From positions 1 through 64,000 of the forward strand of contig JBBELK010001469.1 in the NCBI GenBank assembly GCA_037783545.1: 64,000 nt of DNA, read 5' to 3'. The notes under the pieces were generated by a model. The model had not been told where the DNA came from, made no database searches, and saw nothing but the letters and a program-made list of their open reading frames with translations. Position 1 is the stretch's first letter. Every line of letters starts with the position of its first letter. The translations under genes were made by a program, and so were the position numbers. Shown piece by piece: positions 36,508 through 48,900 of the stretch. This DNA is from Henricia sp. BOLD:AAB3569 (Eukaryota > Echinodermata > Asteroidea > Spinulosida > Echinasteridae).

Positions 36508-37391
36508 CGCAATATAGAGTGCTTGGAGCATGCAAAATTTGAAGTTCGTCGGAACATTTTTCGACCTCCAAATTTGCCGACTTTGGACCACACTTTGACC
36601 AAAATCCCGTCCCAAACTGGGCCGTGTCAACGACAGTCCGATGGACTGAGCATGCGCACGAGTCAGGAGTACCCCAAAGAGGTGTGTACAGACAGCCACA
36701 GGTTGCGGGAGCATCCAGGAAGCTCCAATCCCTTTTTTCCTAAACTCTGAAATTTCTCTGCCATTTCCCGGCGAAAGTCTGTCAATTTTTTAGGACAAGT
36801 GCGCAATATAGAGTGCTTGGAGCATGCAAAATTTGAAGTTCGTCGGAAAATTTTTCGACCTCTAAATTTGCCGACGTTTGGACCACACTTTGACCAAAAT
36901 CCCGTCCCAAACTGGGCCGTGTCAACGACAGTCCGATGGACTGAGCATGCGCACGAGTCAGGAGTACACCAAAGAGGTGTGTACAGACAGCCACAGGTTG
37001 CGGGAGCATCCAGGAAGCTCCAACCCCTTTTTTCCTAAACTCTGAAATTTATCTGCCATTTCCCGGCGAAAGTCTGTCAATTTTTTAGGACAAGTGCGCA
37101 ATATAGAGTGCTTGGAGCATGCAAAATTTGAAGTTCGTCGGAACATTTTTCGACCTCCAAATTTGCCGACGTTTGGACCACACTTTGACCAAAATCCCGT
37201 CCCAAACTGGGCCGTGTCAACGACAGTCCGATGGACTGAGCATGCGCACGAGTCAGGAGTACACCAAAGAGGTGTGTACAGACAGCCACAGGTTGCGGGA
37301 GCATCCAGGAAGCTCCAACCCCTTTTTTCCTAAACTCTGAAATTTCTCTGCCATTTCCCGGCGAAAGTCTGTCAATTTTTTAGGACAAGTG
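36508..37391 (+). repeat. 3-monomer block T-K-x, second copy (copy 1 only)
   Basis: Repeat of the preceding block. Its third monomer is canonical at gtacaccaaag and ccaacccc, as is the matching monomer at 49775 in macro-repeat copy 2. The first block, with gtaccccaaag, is therefore likely the extra one. Confidence 0.82.
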
Positions 37392-38571
37392 CGCAATATA
37401 GAGTGTTTGGAGCATGCAAAATTTGAAGTTCGTCGGAACATTTTTCGACCTCCAAATCTGCCGACGTTTGGACCACACTTTGACCAAAATCCCGTCCCAA
37501 ACTGGGCCGTGTCAACGACAGTCCGATGGACTGAGCATGCGCACGAGTCAGGAGTACACCAAAGAGGTGTGTACAGACAGCCACAGGTTGCGGGAGCATC
37601 CAGGAAGCTCCAACCCCTTTTTTCCTAAACTCTGACATTTCTCTGCCATTTCCCGGCGAAAGTCTGTCAATTTTTTAGGACAAGTGCGCAATATAGAGTG
37701 CTTGGAGCATGCAAAATTTGAAGTTCGTCGGAACATTTTTCGACCTCCAAATTAGCCGACGTTTGGACCACACTTTGACCAAAATCCCGTCCCAAACTGG
37801 GCCGTGTCAACGACAGTCCGATGGACTGAGCATGCGCACGAGTCAGGAGTACACCAAAGAGGTGTGTACAGACAGCCACAGGTTGCGGGAGCATCCAGGA
37901 AGCTCCAACCCCTTTTTTCCTAAACTCTGAAATTTCTCTGCCATTTCCCAGCGAAAGTCTGTCAATTTTTTAGGACAAGTGCGCAATATAGAGTGTTTGG
38001 AGCATGCAAAATTTGAAGTTCGTCGGAACATTTTTCGACCTCCAAATCTGCCGACGTTTGGACCACACTTTGACCAAAATCCCGTCCCAAACTGGGCCGT
38101 GTGAACGACAGTCCGATGGACTGAGCATGCGCACGAGTCAGGAGTACACCAAAGAGGTGTGTACAGACAGCCACAGGTTGCGGGAGCATCCAGGAAGCTC
38201 CAACCCCTTTTTTCCTAAACTCTGACATTTCTCTGCCATTTCCCGGCGAAAGTCTGTCAATTTTTTAGGACAAGTGCGCAATATAGAGTGCTTGGAGCAT
38301 GCAAAATTTGAAGTTCGTCGGAACATTTTTCGACCTCCAAATTAGCCGACGTTTGGACCACACTTTGACCAAAATCCCGTCCCAAACTGGGCCGTGTCAA
38401 CGACAGTCCGATGGACTGAGCATGCGCACGAGTCAGGAGTACACCAAAGAGGTGTGTACAGACAGCCACAGGTTGCGGGAGCATCCAGGAAGCTCCAACC
38501 CCTTTTTTCCTAAACTCTGAAATTTATCTGCCATTTCCCGGCGAAAGTCTGTCAATTTTTTAGGACAAGTG
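37392..38571 (+). repeat. N-I dimer, two tandem copies
   Basis: N monomers (gagtgtttgg, aaatctgccg, often a ctctgacattt tail) start at 34150, 37392, 37982, 38867, 39457, 44468, 46827, 47712, 50070, 50660, 51545, 52135, 58031, 58621, 59211, 59801 and 63929 (partial). I monomers (aaattagccg) start at 27366, 30611, 31496, 37687, 38277, 39162, 44763, 50365, 50955, 51840, 52430, 58326, 59506 and 60096. N and I alternate at 37392-38571, 50070-51249, 51545-52724 and 59211-60390, a 590-bp dimeric higher-order unit. The rare gtgtgaacg change marks the second N at 37982 and its copy at 50660. Confidence 0.9.
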
Positions 38572-41520
38572 CGCAATATAGAGTGCTTGGAGCATGCAAA
38601 ATTTGAAGTTCGTCGGAACATTTTTCGACCTCCAAATTTGCCGACGTTTGGACCACACTTTGACCAAAATCCCGTCCCAAACTGGGCCGTGTCAACGACA
38701 GTCCGATGGACTGAGCATGCGCACGAGTCAGGAGTACACCAAAGAGGTGTGTACAGACAGCCACAGGTTGCGGGAGCATCCAGGAAGCTCCAACCCCTTT
38801 TTTCCTAAACTCTGAAATTTCTCTGCCATTTCCCGGCGAAAGTCTGTCAATTTTTTAGGACAAGTGCGCAATATAGAGTGTTTGGAGCATGCAAAATTTG
38901 AAGTTCGTCGGAACATTTTTCGACCTCCAAATCTGCCGACGTTTGGACCACACTTTGACCAAAATCCCGTCCCAAACTGGGCCGTGTCAACGACAGTCCG
39001 ATGGACTGAGCATGCGCACGAGTCAGGAGTACACCAAAGAGGTGTGTACAGACAGCCACAGGTTGCGGGAGCATCCAGGAAGCTCCAACCCCTTTTTTCC
39101 TAAACTCTGACATTTCTCTGCCATTTCCCGGCGAAAGTCTGTCAATTTTTTAGGACAAGTGCGCAATATAGAGTGCTTGGAGCATGCAAAATTTGAAGTT
39201 CGTCGGAACATTTTTCGACCTCCAAATTAGCCGACGTTTGGACCACACTTTGACCAAAATCCCGTCCCAAACTGGGCCGTGTCAACGACAGTCCGATGGA
39301 CTGAGCATGCGCACGAGTCAGGAGTACACCAAAGAGGTGTGTACAGACAGCCACAGGTTGCGGGAGCATCCAGGAAGCTCCAACCCCTTTTTTCCTAAAC
39401 TCTGAAATTTCTCTGCCATTTCCCAGCGAAAGTCTGTCAATTTTTTAGGACAAGTGCGCAATATAGAGTGTTTGGAGCATGCAAAATTTGAAGTTCGTCG
39501 GAACATTTTTCGACCTCCAAATCTGCCGACGTTTGGACCACACTTTGACAAAAATCCCGTCCCAAACTGGGCCGTGTCAACGACAGTCCGATGGACTGAG
39601 CATGCGCACGAGTCAGGAGTACACCAAAGAGGTGTGTACAGACAGCCACAGGTTGCGGGAGCATCCAGGAAGCTCCAACCCCTTTTTTCCTAAACTCTGA
39701 AATTTATCTGCCATTTCCCGGCGAAAGTCTGTCAATTTTTTAGGACAAGTGCGCAATATAGAGTGCTTGGAGCATGCAAAATTTGAAGTTCGTCGGAACA
39801 TTTTTCGACCTCCAAATTTGCCGACGTTTGGACCACACTTTGACCAAAATCCCGTCCCAAACTGGGCCGTGTCAACGACAGTCCGATGGACTGAGCATGC
39901 GCACGAGTCAGGAGTACACCAAAGAGGTGTGTACAGACAGCCACAGGTTGCGGGAGCATCCAGGAAGCTCCAACCCCTTTTTTCCTAAACTCTGAAATTT
40001 CTCTGCCATTTCCCAGCGAAAGTCTGTCAATTTTTTAGGACAAGTGCGCAATATAGAGTGCTTGGAGCATGCAAAATTTGAAGTTCGTCGGAACATTTTT
40101 CGACCTCCAAATTTGCCGACGTTTGGACCACACTTTGACCAAAATCCCGTCCCAAACTGGGCCGTGTCAACGACAGTCCGATGGACTGAGCATGCGCACG
40201 AGTCAGGAGTACACCAAAGAGGTGTGTACAGACAGCCACAGGTTGCGGGAGCATCCAGGAAGCTCCAACCCCTTTTTTCCTAAACCCTGAAATTTCTCTG
40301 CCATTTCCCGGCGAAAGTCTGTCAATTTTTTAGGACAAGTGCGCAATATAGAGTGCTTGGAGCATGCAAAATTTGAAGTTCGTCGGAACATTTTTCGACC
40401 TCCAAATTTGCCGACGTTTGGACCACACTTTGACCAAAATCCCGTCCCAAACTGGGCCGTGTCAACGACAGTCCGATGGACTGAGCATGCGCACGAGTCA
40501 GGAGTACACCAAAGAGGTGTGTACAGACAGCCACAGGTTGCGGGAGCATCCAGGAAGCTCCAACCCCTTTTTTCCTAAACCCTGAAATTTCTCTGCCATT
40601 TCCCGGCGAAAGTCTGTCAATTTTTTAGGACAAGTGCGCAATATAGAGTGCTTGGAGCATGCAAAATTTGAAGTTCGTCGGAACATTTTTCGACCTCCAA
40701 ATCTGCCGACGTTTGGACCACACTTTGACAAAAATCCCGTCCCAAACTGGGCCATGTCAACGACAGTCCGATGGACTGAGCATGCGCACGAGTCAGGAGT
40801 ACACCAAAGAGGTGTGTACAGACAGCCACAGGTTGCGGGAGCATCCAGGAAGCTCCAACCCCTTTTTTCCTAAACTCTGAAATTTCTCTGCCATTTCCCG
40901 GCGAAAGTCTGTCAATTTTTTAGGACAAGTGCGCAATATAGAGTGCTTGGAGCATGCAAAATTTGAAGTTCGTCGGAACATTTTTCGACCTCCAAATTTG
41001 CCGACGTTTGGACCACACTTTGACCAAAATCCCGTCCCAAACTGGGCCGTGTCAACGACAGTCCGATGGACTGAGCATGCGCACGAGTCAGGAGTACACC
41101 AAAGAGGTGTGTACAGACAGCCACAGGTTGCGGGAGCATCCAGGAAGCTCCAACCCCTTTTTTCCTAAACTCTGAAATTTCTCTGCCATTTCCCGGCGAA
41201 AGTCTGTCAATTTTTTAGGACAAGTGCGCAATATAGAGTGCTTGGAGCATGCACAATTTGAAGTTCGTCGGAACATTTTTCGACCTCCAAATTTGCCGAC
41301 TTTGGACCACACTTTGACCAAAATCCCGTCCCAAACTGGGCCGTGTCAACGACAGTCCGATGGACTGAGCATGCGCACGAGTCAGGAGTACCCCAAAGAG
41401 GTGTGTACAGACAGCCACAGGTTGCGGGAGCATCCAGGAAGCTCCAATCCCTTTTTTCCTAAACTCTGAAATTTCTCTGCCATTTCCCGGCGAAAGTATG
41501 TCAACTTTTTAGGACAAGTG

Positions 41521-42109
41521 CGCAATATAGAGTGCTTGGAGCATGCAAAATTTGAAGTTCGTCGGAACATTTTTCGACCTCCAAATTTGCCGACTTTGGA
41601 CCACACTTTGACCAAAATCCCGTCCCAAACTGGGCCGTGTCAACGACAGTCCGATGGACTGAGCATGCGCACGAGTCAGGAGTACCCCAAAGAGGTGTGT
41701 ACAGACAGCCACAGGTTGCGGGAGCATCCAGGAAGCTCCAATCCCTTTTTTCCTAAACTCTGAAATTTCTCTGCCATTTCCCGGCGAAAGTCTGTCAATT
41801 TTTTAGGACAAGTGCGCAATATAGAGTGCTTGGAGCATGCAAAATTTGAAGTTCGTCGGAAAATTTTTCGACCTCTAAATTTGCCGACGTTTGGACCACA
41901 CTTTGACCAAAATCCCGTCCCAAACTGGGCCGTGTCAACGACAGTCCGATGGACTGAGCATGCGCACGAGTCAGGAGTACACCAAAGAGGTGTGTACAGA
42001 CAGCCACAGGTTGCGGGAGCATCCAGGAAGCTCCAACCCCTTTTTTCCTAAACTCTGAAATTTATCTGCCATTTCCCGGCGAAAGTCTGTCAATTTTTTA
42101 GGACAAGTG
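41521..42109 (+). repeat. T-K monomer pair, the zone 4/5 signature
   Basis: T monomers (294 bp; gccgactttgg, mostly with gtaccccaaag and ccaatccc) start at 32676, 35330, 35624, 36508, 41227, 41521, 43290, 43584, 45058, 48892, 49186, 53610, 53904, 56853, 57147, 61866 and 63045. K monomers (ggaaaattt, ctctaaattt) start at 32970, 33855, 35918, 36802, 41815, 43878, 45352, 46237, 46532, 47417, 49480, 54198, 57441 and 63339. Ten K monomers directly follow a T. Most paired K monomers have the tail aaatttatctgcc. A Q-marked T often precedes the plain T (41227, 43290, 53610, 56853), giving a Q/T-T-K cassette. Confidence 0.9.
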
Positions 42110-42699
42110 CGCAATATAGAGTGCTTGGAGCATGCAAAATTTGAAGTTCGTCGGAACATTTTTCGACCTCCAAATTTGCCGACGTTTGGACCACACTTTG
42201 ACCAAAATCCCGTCCCAAACTGGGCCGTGTCAACGACAGTCCGATGGACTGAGCATGCGCACGAGTCAGGAGTACACCAAAGAGGTGTGTACAGACAGCC
42301 ACAGGTTGCGGGAGCATCCAGGAAGCTCCAACCCCTTTTTTCCTAAACTCTGAAATTTCTCTGCCATTTCCCAGCGAAAGTCTGTCAATTTTTTAGGACA
42401 AGTGCGCAATATAGAGTGCTTGGAGCATGCAAAATTTGAAGTTCGTCGGAACATTTTTCGACCTCCAAATTTGCCGACGTTTGGACCACACTTTGACCAA
42501 AATCCCGTCCCAAACTGGGCCGTGTCAACGACAGTCCGATGGACTGAGCATGCGCACGAGTCAGGAGTACACCAAAGAGGTGTGTACAGACAGCCACAGG
42601 TTGCGGGAGCATCCAGGAAGCTCCAACCCCTTTTTTCCTAAACCCTGAAATTTCTCTGCCATTTCCCGGCGAAAGTCTGTCAATTTTTTAGGACAAGTG

Positions 42700-42994
42700 C
42701 GCAATATAGAGTGCTTGGAGCATGCAAAATTTGAAGTTCGTCGGAACATTTTTCGACCTCCAAATCTGCCGACGTTTGGACCACACTTTGACAAAAATCC
42801 CGTCCCAAACTGGGCCGTGTCAACGACAGTCCGATGGACTGAGCATGCGCACGAGTCAGGAGTACACCAAAGAGGTGTGTACAGACAGCCACAGGTTGCG
42901 GGAGCATCCAGGAAGCTCCAACCCCTTTTTTCCTAAACTCTGAAATTTCTCTGCCATTTCCCGGCGAAAGTCTGTCAATTTTTTAGGACAAGTG
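42700..42994 (+). repeat. D monomer (gacaaaaatccc with aaatctgccg), example
   Basis: In zones 4 and 5, D monomers start at 39457 (also N), 40637, 42700, 53020, 55083, 56263, 60391 and 62160. In zone 4 most follow a monomer with an aaaccctg tail. The same base change occurs in zone 2 at 8843 and 12369 on a Q background without aaatctgccg, so it probably arose twice or moved by conversion. Confidence 0.85.
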
Positions 42995-45900
42995 CGCAAT
43001 ATAGAGTGCTTGGAGCATGCAAAATTTGAAGTTCGTCGGAACATTTTTCGACCTCCAAATTTGCCGACGTTTGGACCACACTTTGACCAAAATCCCGTCC
43101 CAAACTGGGCCGTGTCAACGACAGTCCGATGGACTGAGCATGCGCACGAGTCAGGAGTACACCAAAGAGGTGTGTACAGACAGCCACAGGTTGCGGGAGC
43201 ATCCAGGAAGCTCCAACCCCTTTTTTCCTAAACTCTGAAATTTCTCTGCCATTTCCCGGCGAAAGTCTGTCAATTTTTTAGGACAAGTGCGCAATATAGA
43301 GTGCTTGGAGCATGCACAATTTGAAGTTCGTCGGAACATTTTTCGACCTCAAAATTTGCCGACTTTGGACCACACTTTGACCAAAATCCCGTCCCAAACT
43401 GGGCCGTGTCAACGACAGTCCGATGGACTGAGCATGCGCACGAGTCAGGAGTACCCCAAAGAGGTGTGTACAGACAGCCACAGGTTGCGGGAGCATCCAG
43501 GAAGCTCCAATCCCTTTTTTCCTAAACTCTGAAATTTCTCTGCCATTTCCCGGCGAAAGTCTGTCAACTTTTTAGGACAAGTGCGCAATATAGAGTGCTT
43601 GGAGCATGCAAAATTTGAAGTTCGTCGGAACATTTTTCGACCTCCAAATTTGCCGACTTTGGACCACACTTTGACCAAAATCCCGTCCCAAACTGGGCCG
43701 TGTCAACGACAGTCCGATGGACTGAGCATGCGCACGAGTCAGGAGTACCCCAAAGAGGTGTGTACAGACAGCCACAGGTTGCGGGAGCATCCAGGAAGCT
43801 CCAATCCCTTTTTTCCTAAACTCTGAAATTTCTCTGCCATTTCCCGGCGAAAGTCTGTCAATTTTTTAGGACAAGTGCGCAATATAGAGTGCTTGGAGCA
43901 TGCAAAATTTGAAGTTCGTCGGAAAATTTTTCGACCTCTAAATTTGCCGACGTTTGGACCACACTTTGACCAAAATCCCGTCCCAAACTGGGCCGTGTCA
44001 ACGACAGTCCGATGGACTGAGCATGCGCACGAGTCAGGAGTACACCAAAGAGGTGTGTACAGACAGCCACAGGTTGCGGGAGCATCCAGGAAGCTCCAAC
44101 CCCTTTTTTCCTAAACTCTGAAATTTATCTGCCATTTCCCGGCGAAAGTCTGTCAATTTTTTAGGACAAGTGCGCAATATAGAGTGCTTGGAGCATGCAA
44201 AATTTGAAGTTCGTCGGAACATTTTTCGACCTCCAAATTTGCCGACGTTTGGACCACACTTTGACCAAAATCCCGTCCCAAACTGGGCCGTGTCAACGAC
44301 AGTCCGATGGACTGAGCATGCGCACGAGTCAGGAGTACACCAAAGAGGTGTGTACAGACAGCCACAGGTTGCGGGAGCATCCAGGAAGCTCCAACCCCTT
44401 TTTTCCTAAACTCTGAAATTTCTCTGCCATTTCCCGGCGAAAGTCTGTCAATTTTTTAGGACAAGTGCGCAATATAGAGTGTTTGGAGCATGCAAAATTT
44501 GAAGTTCGTCGGAACATTTTTCGACCTCCAAATCTGCCGACGTTTGGACCACACTTTGACCAAAATCCCGTCCCAAACTGGGCCGTGTCAACGACAGTCC
44601 GATGGACTGAGCATGCGCACGAGTCAGGAGTACACCAAAGAGGTGTGTACAGACAGCCACAGGTTGCGGGAGCATCCAGGAAGCTCCAACCCCTTTTTTC
44701 CTAAACTCTGACATTTCTCTGCCATTTCCCGGCGAAAGTCTGTCAATTTTTTAGGACAAGTGCGCAATATAGAGTGCTTGGAGCATGCAAAATTTGAAGT
44801 TCGTCGGAACATTTTTCGACCTCCAAATTAGCCGACGTTTGGACCACACTTTGACCAAAATCCCGTCCCAAACTGGGCCGTGTCAACGACAGTCCGATGG
44901 ACTGAGCATGCGCACGAGTCAGGAGTACACCAAAGAGGTGTGTACAGACAGCCACAGGTTGCGGGAGCATCCAGGAAGCTCCAACCCCTTTTTTCCTAAA
45001 CTCTGAAATTTCTCTGCCATTTCCCAGCGAAAGTCTGTCAATTTTTTAGGACAAGTGCGCAATATAGAGTGCTTGGAGCATGCAAAATTTGAAGTTCGTC
45101 GGAACATTTTTCGACCTCCAAATTTGCCGACTTTGGACCACACTTTGACCAAAATCCCGTCCCAAACTGGGCCGTGTCAACGACAGTCCGATGGACTGAG
45201 CATGCGCACGAGTCAGGAGTACCCCAAAGAGGTGTGTACAGACAGCCACAGGTTGCGGGAGCATCCAGGAAGCTCCAATCCCTTTTTTCCTAAACTCTGA
45301 AATTTCTCTGCCATTTCCCGGCGAAAGTCTGTCAATTTTTTAGGACAAGTGCGCAATATAGAGTGCTTGGAGCATGCAAAATTTGAAGTTCGTCGGAAAA
45401 TTTTTCGACCTCTAAATTTGCCGACGTTTGGACCACACTTTGACCAAAATCCCGTCCCAAACTGGGCCGTGTCAACGACAGTCCGATGGACTGAGCATGC
45501 GCACGAGTCAGGAGTACACCAAAGAGGTGTGTACAGACAGCCACAGGTTGCGGGAGCATCCAGGAAGCTCCAACCCCTTTTTTCCTAAACTCTGAAATTT
45601 CTCTGCCATTTCCCAGCGAAAGTCTGTCAATTTTTTAGGACAAGTGCGCAATATAGAGTGCTTGGAGCATGCAAAATTTGAAGTTCGTCGGAACATTTTT
45701 CGACCTCCAAATTTGCCGACGTTTGGACCACACTTTGACCAAAATCCCGTCCCAAACTGGGCCGTGTCAACGACAGTCCGATGGACTGAGCATGCGCACG
45801 AGTCAGGAGTACACCAAAGAGGTGTGTACAGACAGCCACAGGTTGCGGGAGCATCCAGGAAGCTCCAACCCCTTTTTTCCTAAACCCTGAAATTTCTCTG

Positions 45901-48900
45901 CCATTTCCCGCCGAAAGTCTGTCAATTTTTTAGGACAAGTGCGCAATATAGAGTGCTTGGAGCATGCAAAATTTGAAGTTCGTCGGAACATTTTTCGACC
46001 TCCAAATCTGCCGACGTTTGGACCACACTTTGACCAAAATCCCGTCCCAAACTGGGCCGTGTCAACGACAGTCCGATGGACTGAGCATGCGCACGAGTCA
46101 GGAGTACACCAAAGAGGTGTGTACAGACAGCCACAGGTTGCGGGAGCATCCAGGAAGCTCCAACCCCTTTTTTCCTAAACTCTGCAATTTCTCTGCCATT
46201 TCCCGGCGAAAGTCTGTCAATTTTTTAGGACAAGTGCGCAATATAGAGTGCTTGGAGCATGCAAAATTTGAAGTTCGTCGGAAAATTTTTCGACCTCTAA
46301 ATTTGCCGACGTTTGGACCACACTTTGACCAAAATCCCGTCCCAAACTGGGCCGTGTCAACGACAGTCCGATGGACTGAGCATGCGCACGAGTCAGGAGT
46401 ACACCAAAGAGGTGTGTACAGACAGCCACAGGTTGCGGGAGCATCCAGGAAGCTCCAACCCCTTTTTTCCTAAACTCTGCAATTTCTCTGCCATTTCCCG
46501 GCGAAAGTCTGTCAATTTTTTAGGACAAGTGCGCAATATAGAGTGCTTGGAGCATGCAAAATTTGAAGTTCGTCGGAAAATTTTTCGACCTCTAAATTTG
46601 CCGACGTTTGGACCACACTTTGACCAAAATCCCGTCCCAAACTGGGCCGTGTCAACGACAGTCCGATGGACTGAGCATGCGCACGAGTCAGGAGTACCCC
46701 AAAGAGGTGTGTACAGACAGCCACAGGTTGCGGGAGCATCCAGGAAGCTCCAATCCCTTTTTTCCTAAACTCTGAAATTTCTCTGCCATTTCCCGGCGAA
46801 AGTCTGTCAATTTTTTAGGACAAGTGCGGAATATAGAGTGTTTGGAGCATGCAAAATTTGAAGTTCGTCGGAACATTTTTCGACCTCCAAATCTGCCGAC
46901 GTTTGGACCACACTTTGACCAAAATCCCGTCCCAAACTGGGCCGTGTCAACGACAGTCCGATGGACTGAGCATGCGCACGAGTCAGGAGTACACCAAAGA
47001 GGTGTGTACAGACAGCCACAGGTTGCGGGAGCATCCAGGAAGCTCCAACCCCTTTTTTCCTAAACCCTGAAATTTCTCTGCCATTTCCCGGCGAAAGTCT
47101 GTCAATTTTTTAGGACAAGTGCGCAATATAGAGTGCTTGGAGCATGCAAAATTTGAAGTTCGTCGGAACATTTTTCGACCTCCAAATCTGCCGACGTTTG
47201 GACCACACTTTGACCAAAATCCCGTCCCAAACTGGGCCGTGTCAACGACAGTCCGATGGACTGAGCATGCGCACGAGTCAGGAGTACACCAAAGAGGTGT
47301 GTACAGACAGCCACAGGTTGCGGGAGCATCCAGGAAGCTCCAACCCCTTTTTTCCTAAACTCTGCAATTTCTCTGCCATTTCCCGGCGAAAGTCTGTCAA
47401 TTTTTTAGGACAAGTGCGCAATATAGAGTGCTTGGAGCATGCAAAATTTGAAGTTCGTCGGAAAATTTTTCGACCTCTAAATTTGCCGACGTTTGGACCA
47501 CACTTTGACCAAAATCCCGTCCCAAACTGGGCCGTGTCAACGACAGTCCGATGGACTGAGCATGCGCACGAGTCAGGAGTACCCCAAAGAGGTGTGTACA
47601 GACAGCCACAGGTTGCGGGAGCATCCAGGAAGCTCCAATCCCTTTTTTCCTAAACTCTGAAATTTCTCTGCCATTTCCTGGCGAAAGTCTGTCAATTTTT
47701 TAGGACAAGTGCGCAATATAGAGTGTTTGGAGCATGCAAAATTTGAAGTTCGTCGGAACATTTTTCGACCTCCAAATCTGCCGACGTTTGGACCACACTT
47801 TGACCAAAATCCCGTCCCAAACTGGGCCGTGTCAACGACAGTCCGATGGACTGAGCATGCGCACGAGTCAGGAGTACACCAAAGAGGTGTGTACAGACAG
47901 CCACAGGTTGCGGGAGCATCCAGGAAGCTCCAACCCCTTTTTTCCTAAACTCTGAAATTTCTCTGCCATTTCCCAGCGAAAGTCTGTCAATTTTTTAGGA
48001 CAAGTGCGCAATATAGAGTGCTTGGAGCATGCAAAATTTGAAGTTCGTCGGAACATTTTTCGACCTCCAAATTTGCCGACGTTTGGACCACACTTTGACC
48101 AAAATCCCGTCCCAAACTGGGCCGTGTCAACGACAGTCCGATGGACTGAGCATGCGCACGAGTCAGGAGTACACCAAAGAGGTGTGTACAGACAGCCACA
48201 GGTTGCGGGAGCATCCAGGAAGCTCCAACCCCTTTTTTTCTAAACCCTGAAATTTCTCTGCCATTTCCCGGCGAAAGTCTGTCAATTTTTTAGGACAAGT
48301 GCGCAATATAGAGTGCTTGGAGCATGCAAAATTTGAAGTTCGTCGGAACATTTTTCGACCTCCAAATCTGCCGACGTTTGGACCACACTTTGACCAAAAT
48401 CCCGTCCCAAACTGGGCCGTGTCAACGACAGTCCGATGGACTGAGCATGCGCACGAGTCAGGAGTACACCAAAGAGGTGTGTACAGACAGCCACAGGTTG
48501 CGGGAGCATCCAGGAAGCTCCAACCCCTTTTTTCCTAAACTCTGAAATTTCTCTGCCATTTCCCGGCGAAAGTCTGTCAATTTTTTAGGACAAGTGCGCA
48601 ATATAGAGTGCTTGGAGCATGCAAAATTTGAAGTTCGTCGGAACATTTTTCGACCTCCAAATTTGCCGACGTTTGGACCACACTTTGACCAAAATCCCGT
48701 CCCAAACTGGGCCGTGTCAACGACAGTCCGATGGACTGAGCATGCGCACGAGTCAGGAGTACACCAAAGAGGTGTGTACAGACAGCCACAGGTTGCGGGA
48801 GCATCCAGGAAGCTCCAACCCCTTTTTTCCTAAACTCTGAAATTTCTCTGCCATTTCCCGGCGAAAGTCTGTCAATTTTTTAGGACAAGTGCGCAATATA

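Larger units (their letters stand above)
41227..43289 (+). repeat. 7-monomer block Q/T-T-K-x-x-D-x
   Basis: Seven monomers (2063 bp) are followed by another Q/T-T-K run at 43290. In macro-repeat copy 2 the matching run starts at 53610 but the next Q/T-T-K begins 3243 bp later, at 56853, because of a 4-monomer duplication in between. This locates one size difference between the macro-repeat copies. Confidence 0.88.
32676..45057 (+). repeat. Zone 4 macro-repeat, copy 1: 42 monomers, 12,382 bp
   Basis: This copy opens with T, K, a monomer with an aaaccctg tail, then aaatctgccg with a ctctgcaattt tail. The same opening recurs at 45058, immediately after its end. Further shared private markers are cccctttttttcta (near 34667 and 48230, offset 13,562 bp) and gtgtgaacg (38103 and 50781, offset 12,678 bp). 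From 33560 to 45057 (39 monomers) the subtype order follows 47122-58620 (also 39 monomers) apart from local gains and losses. The change in offset reflects three extra monomers in copy 1 near 36.5 kb. Confidence 0.9.
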
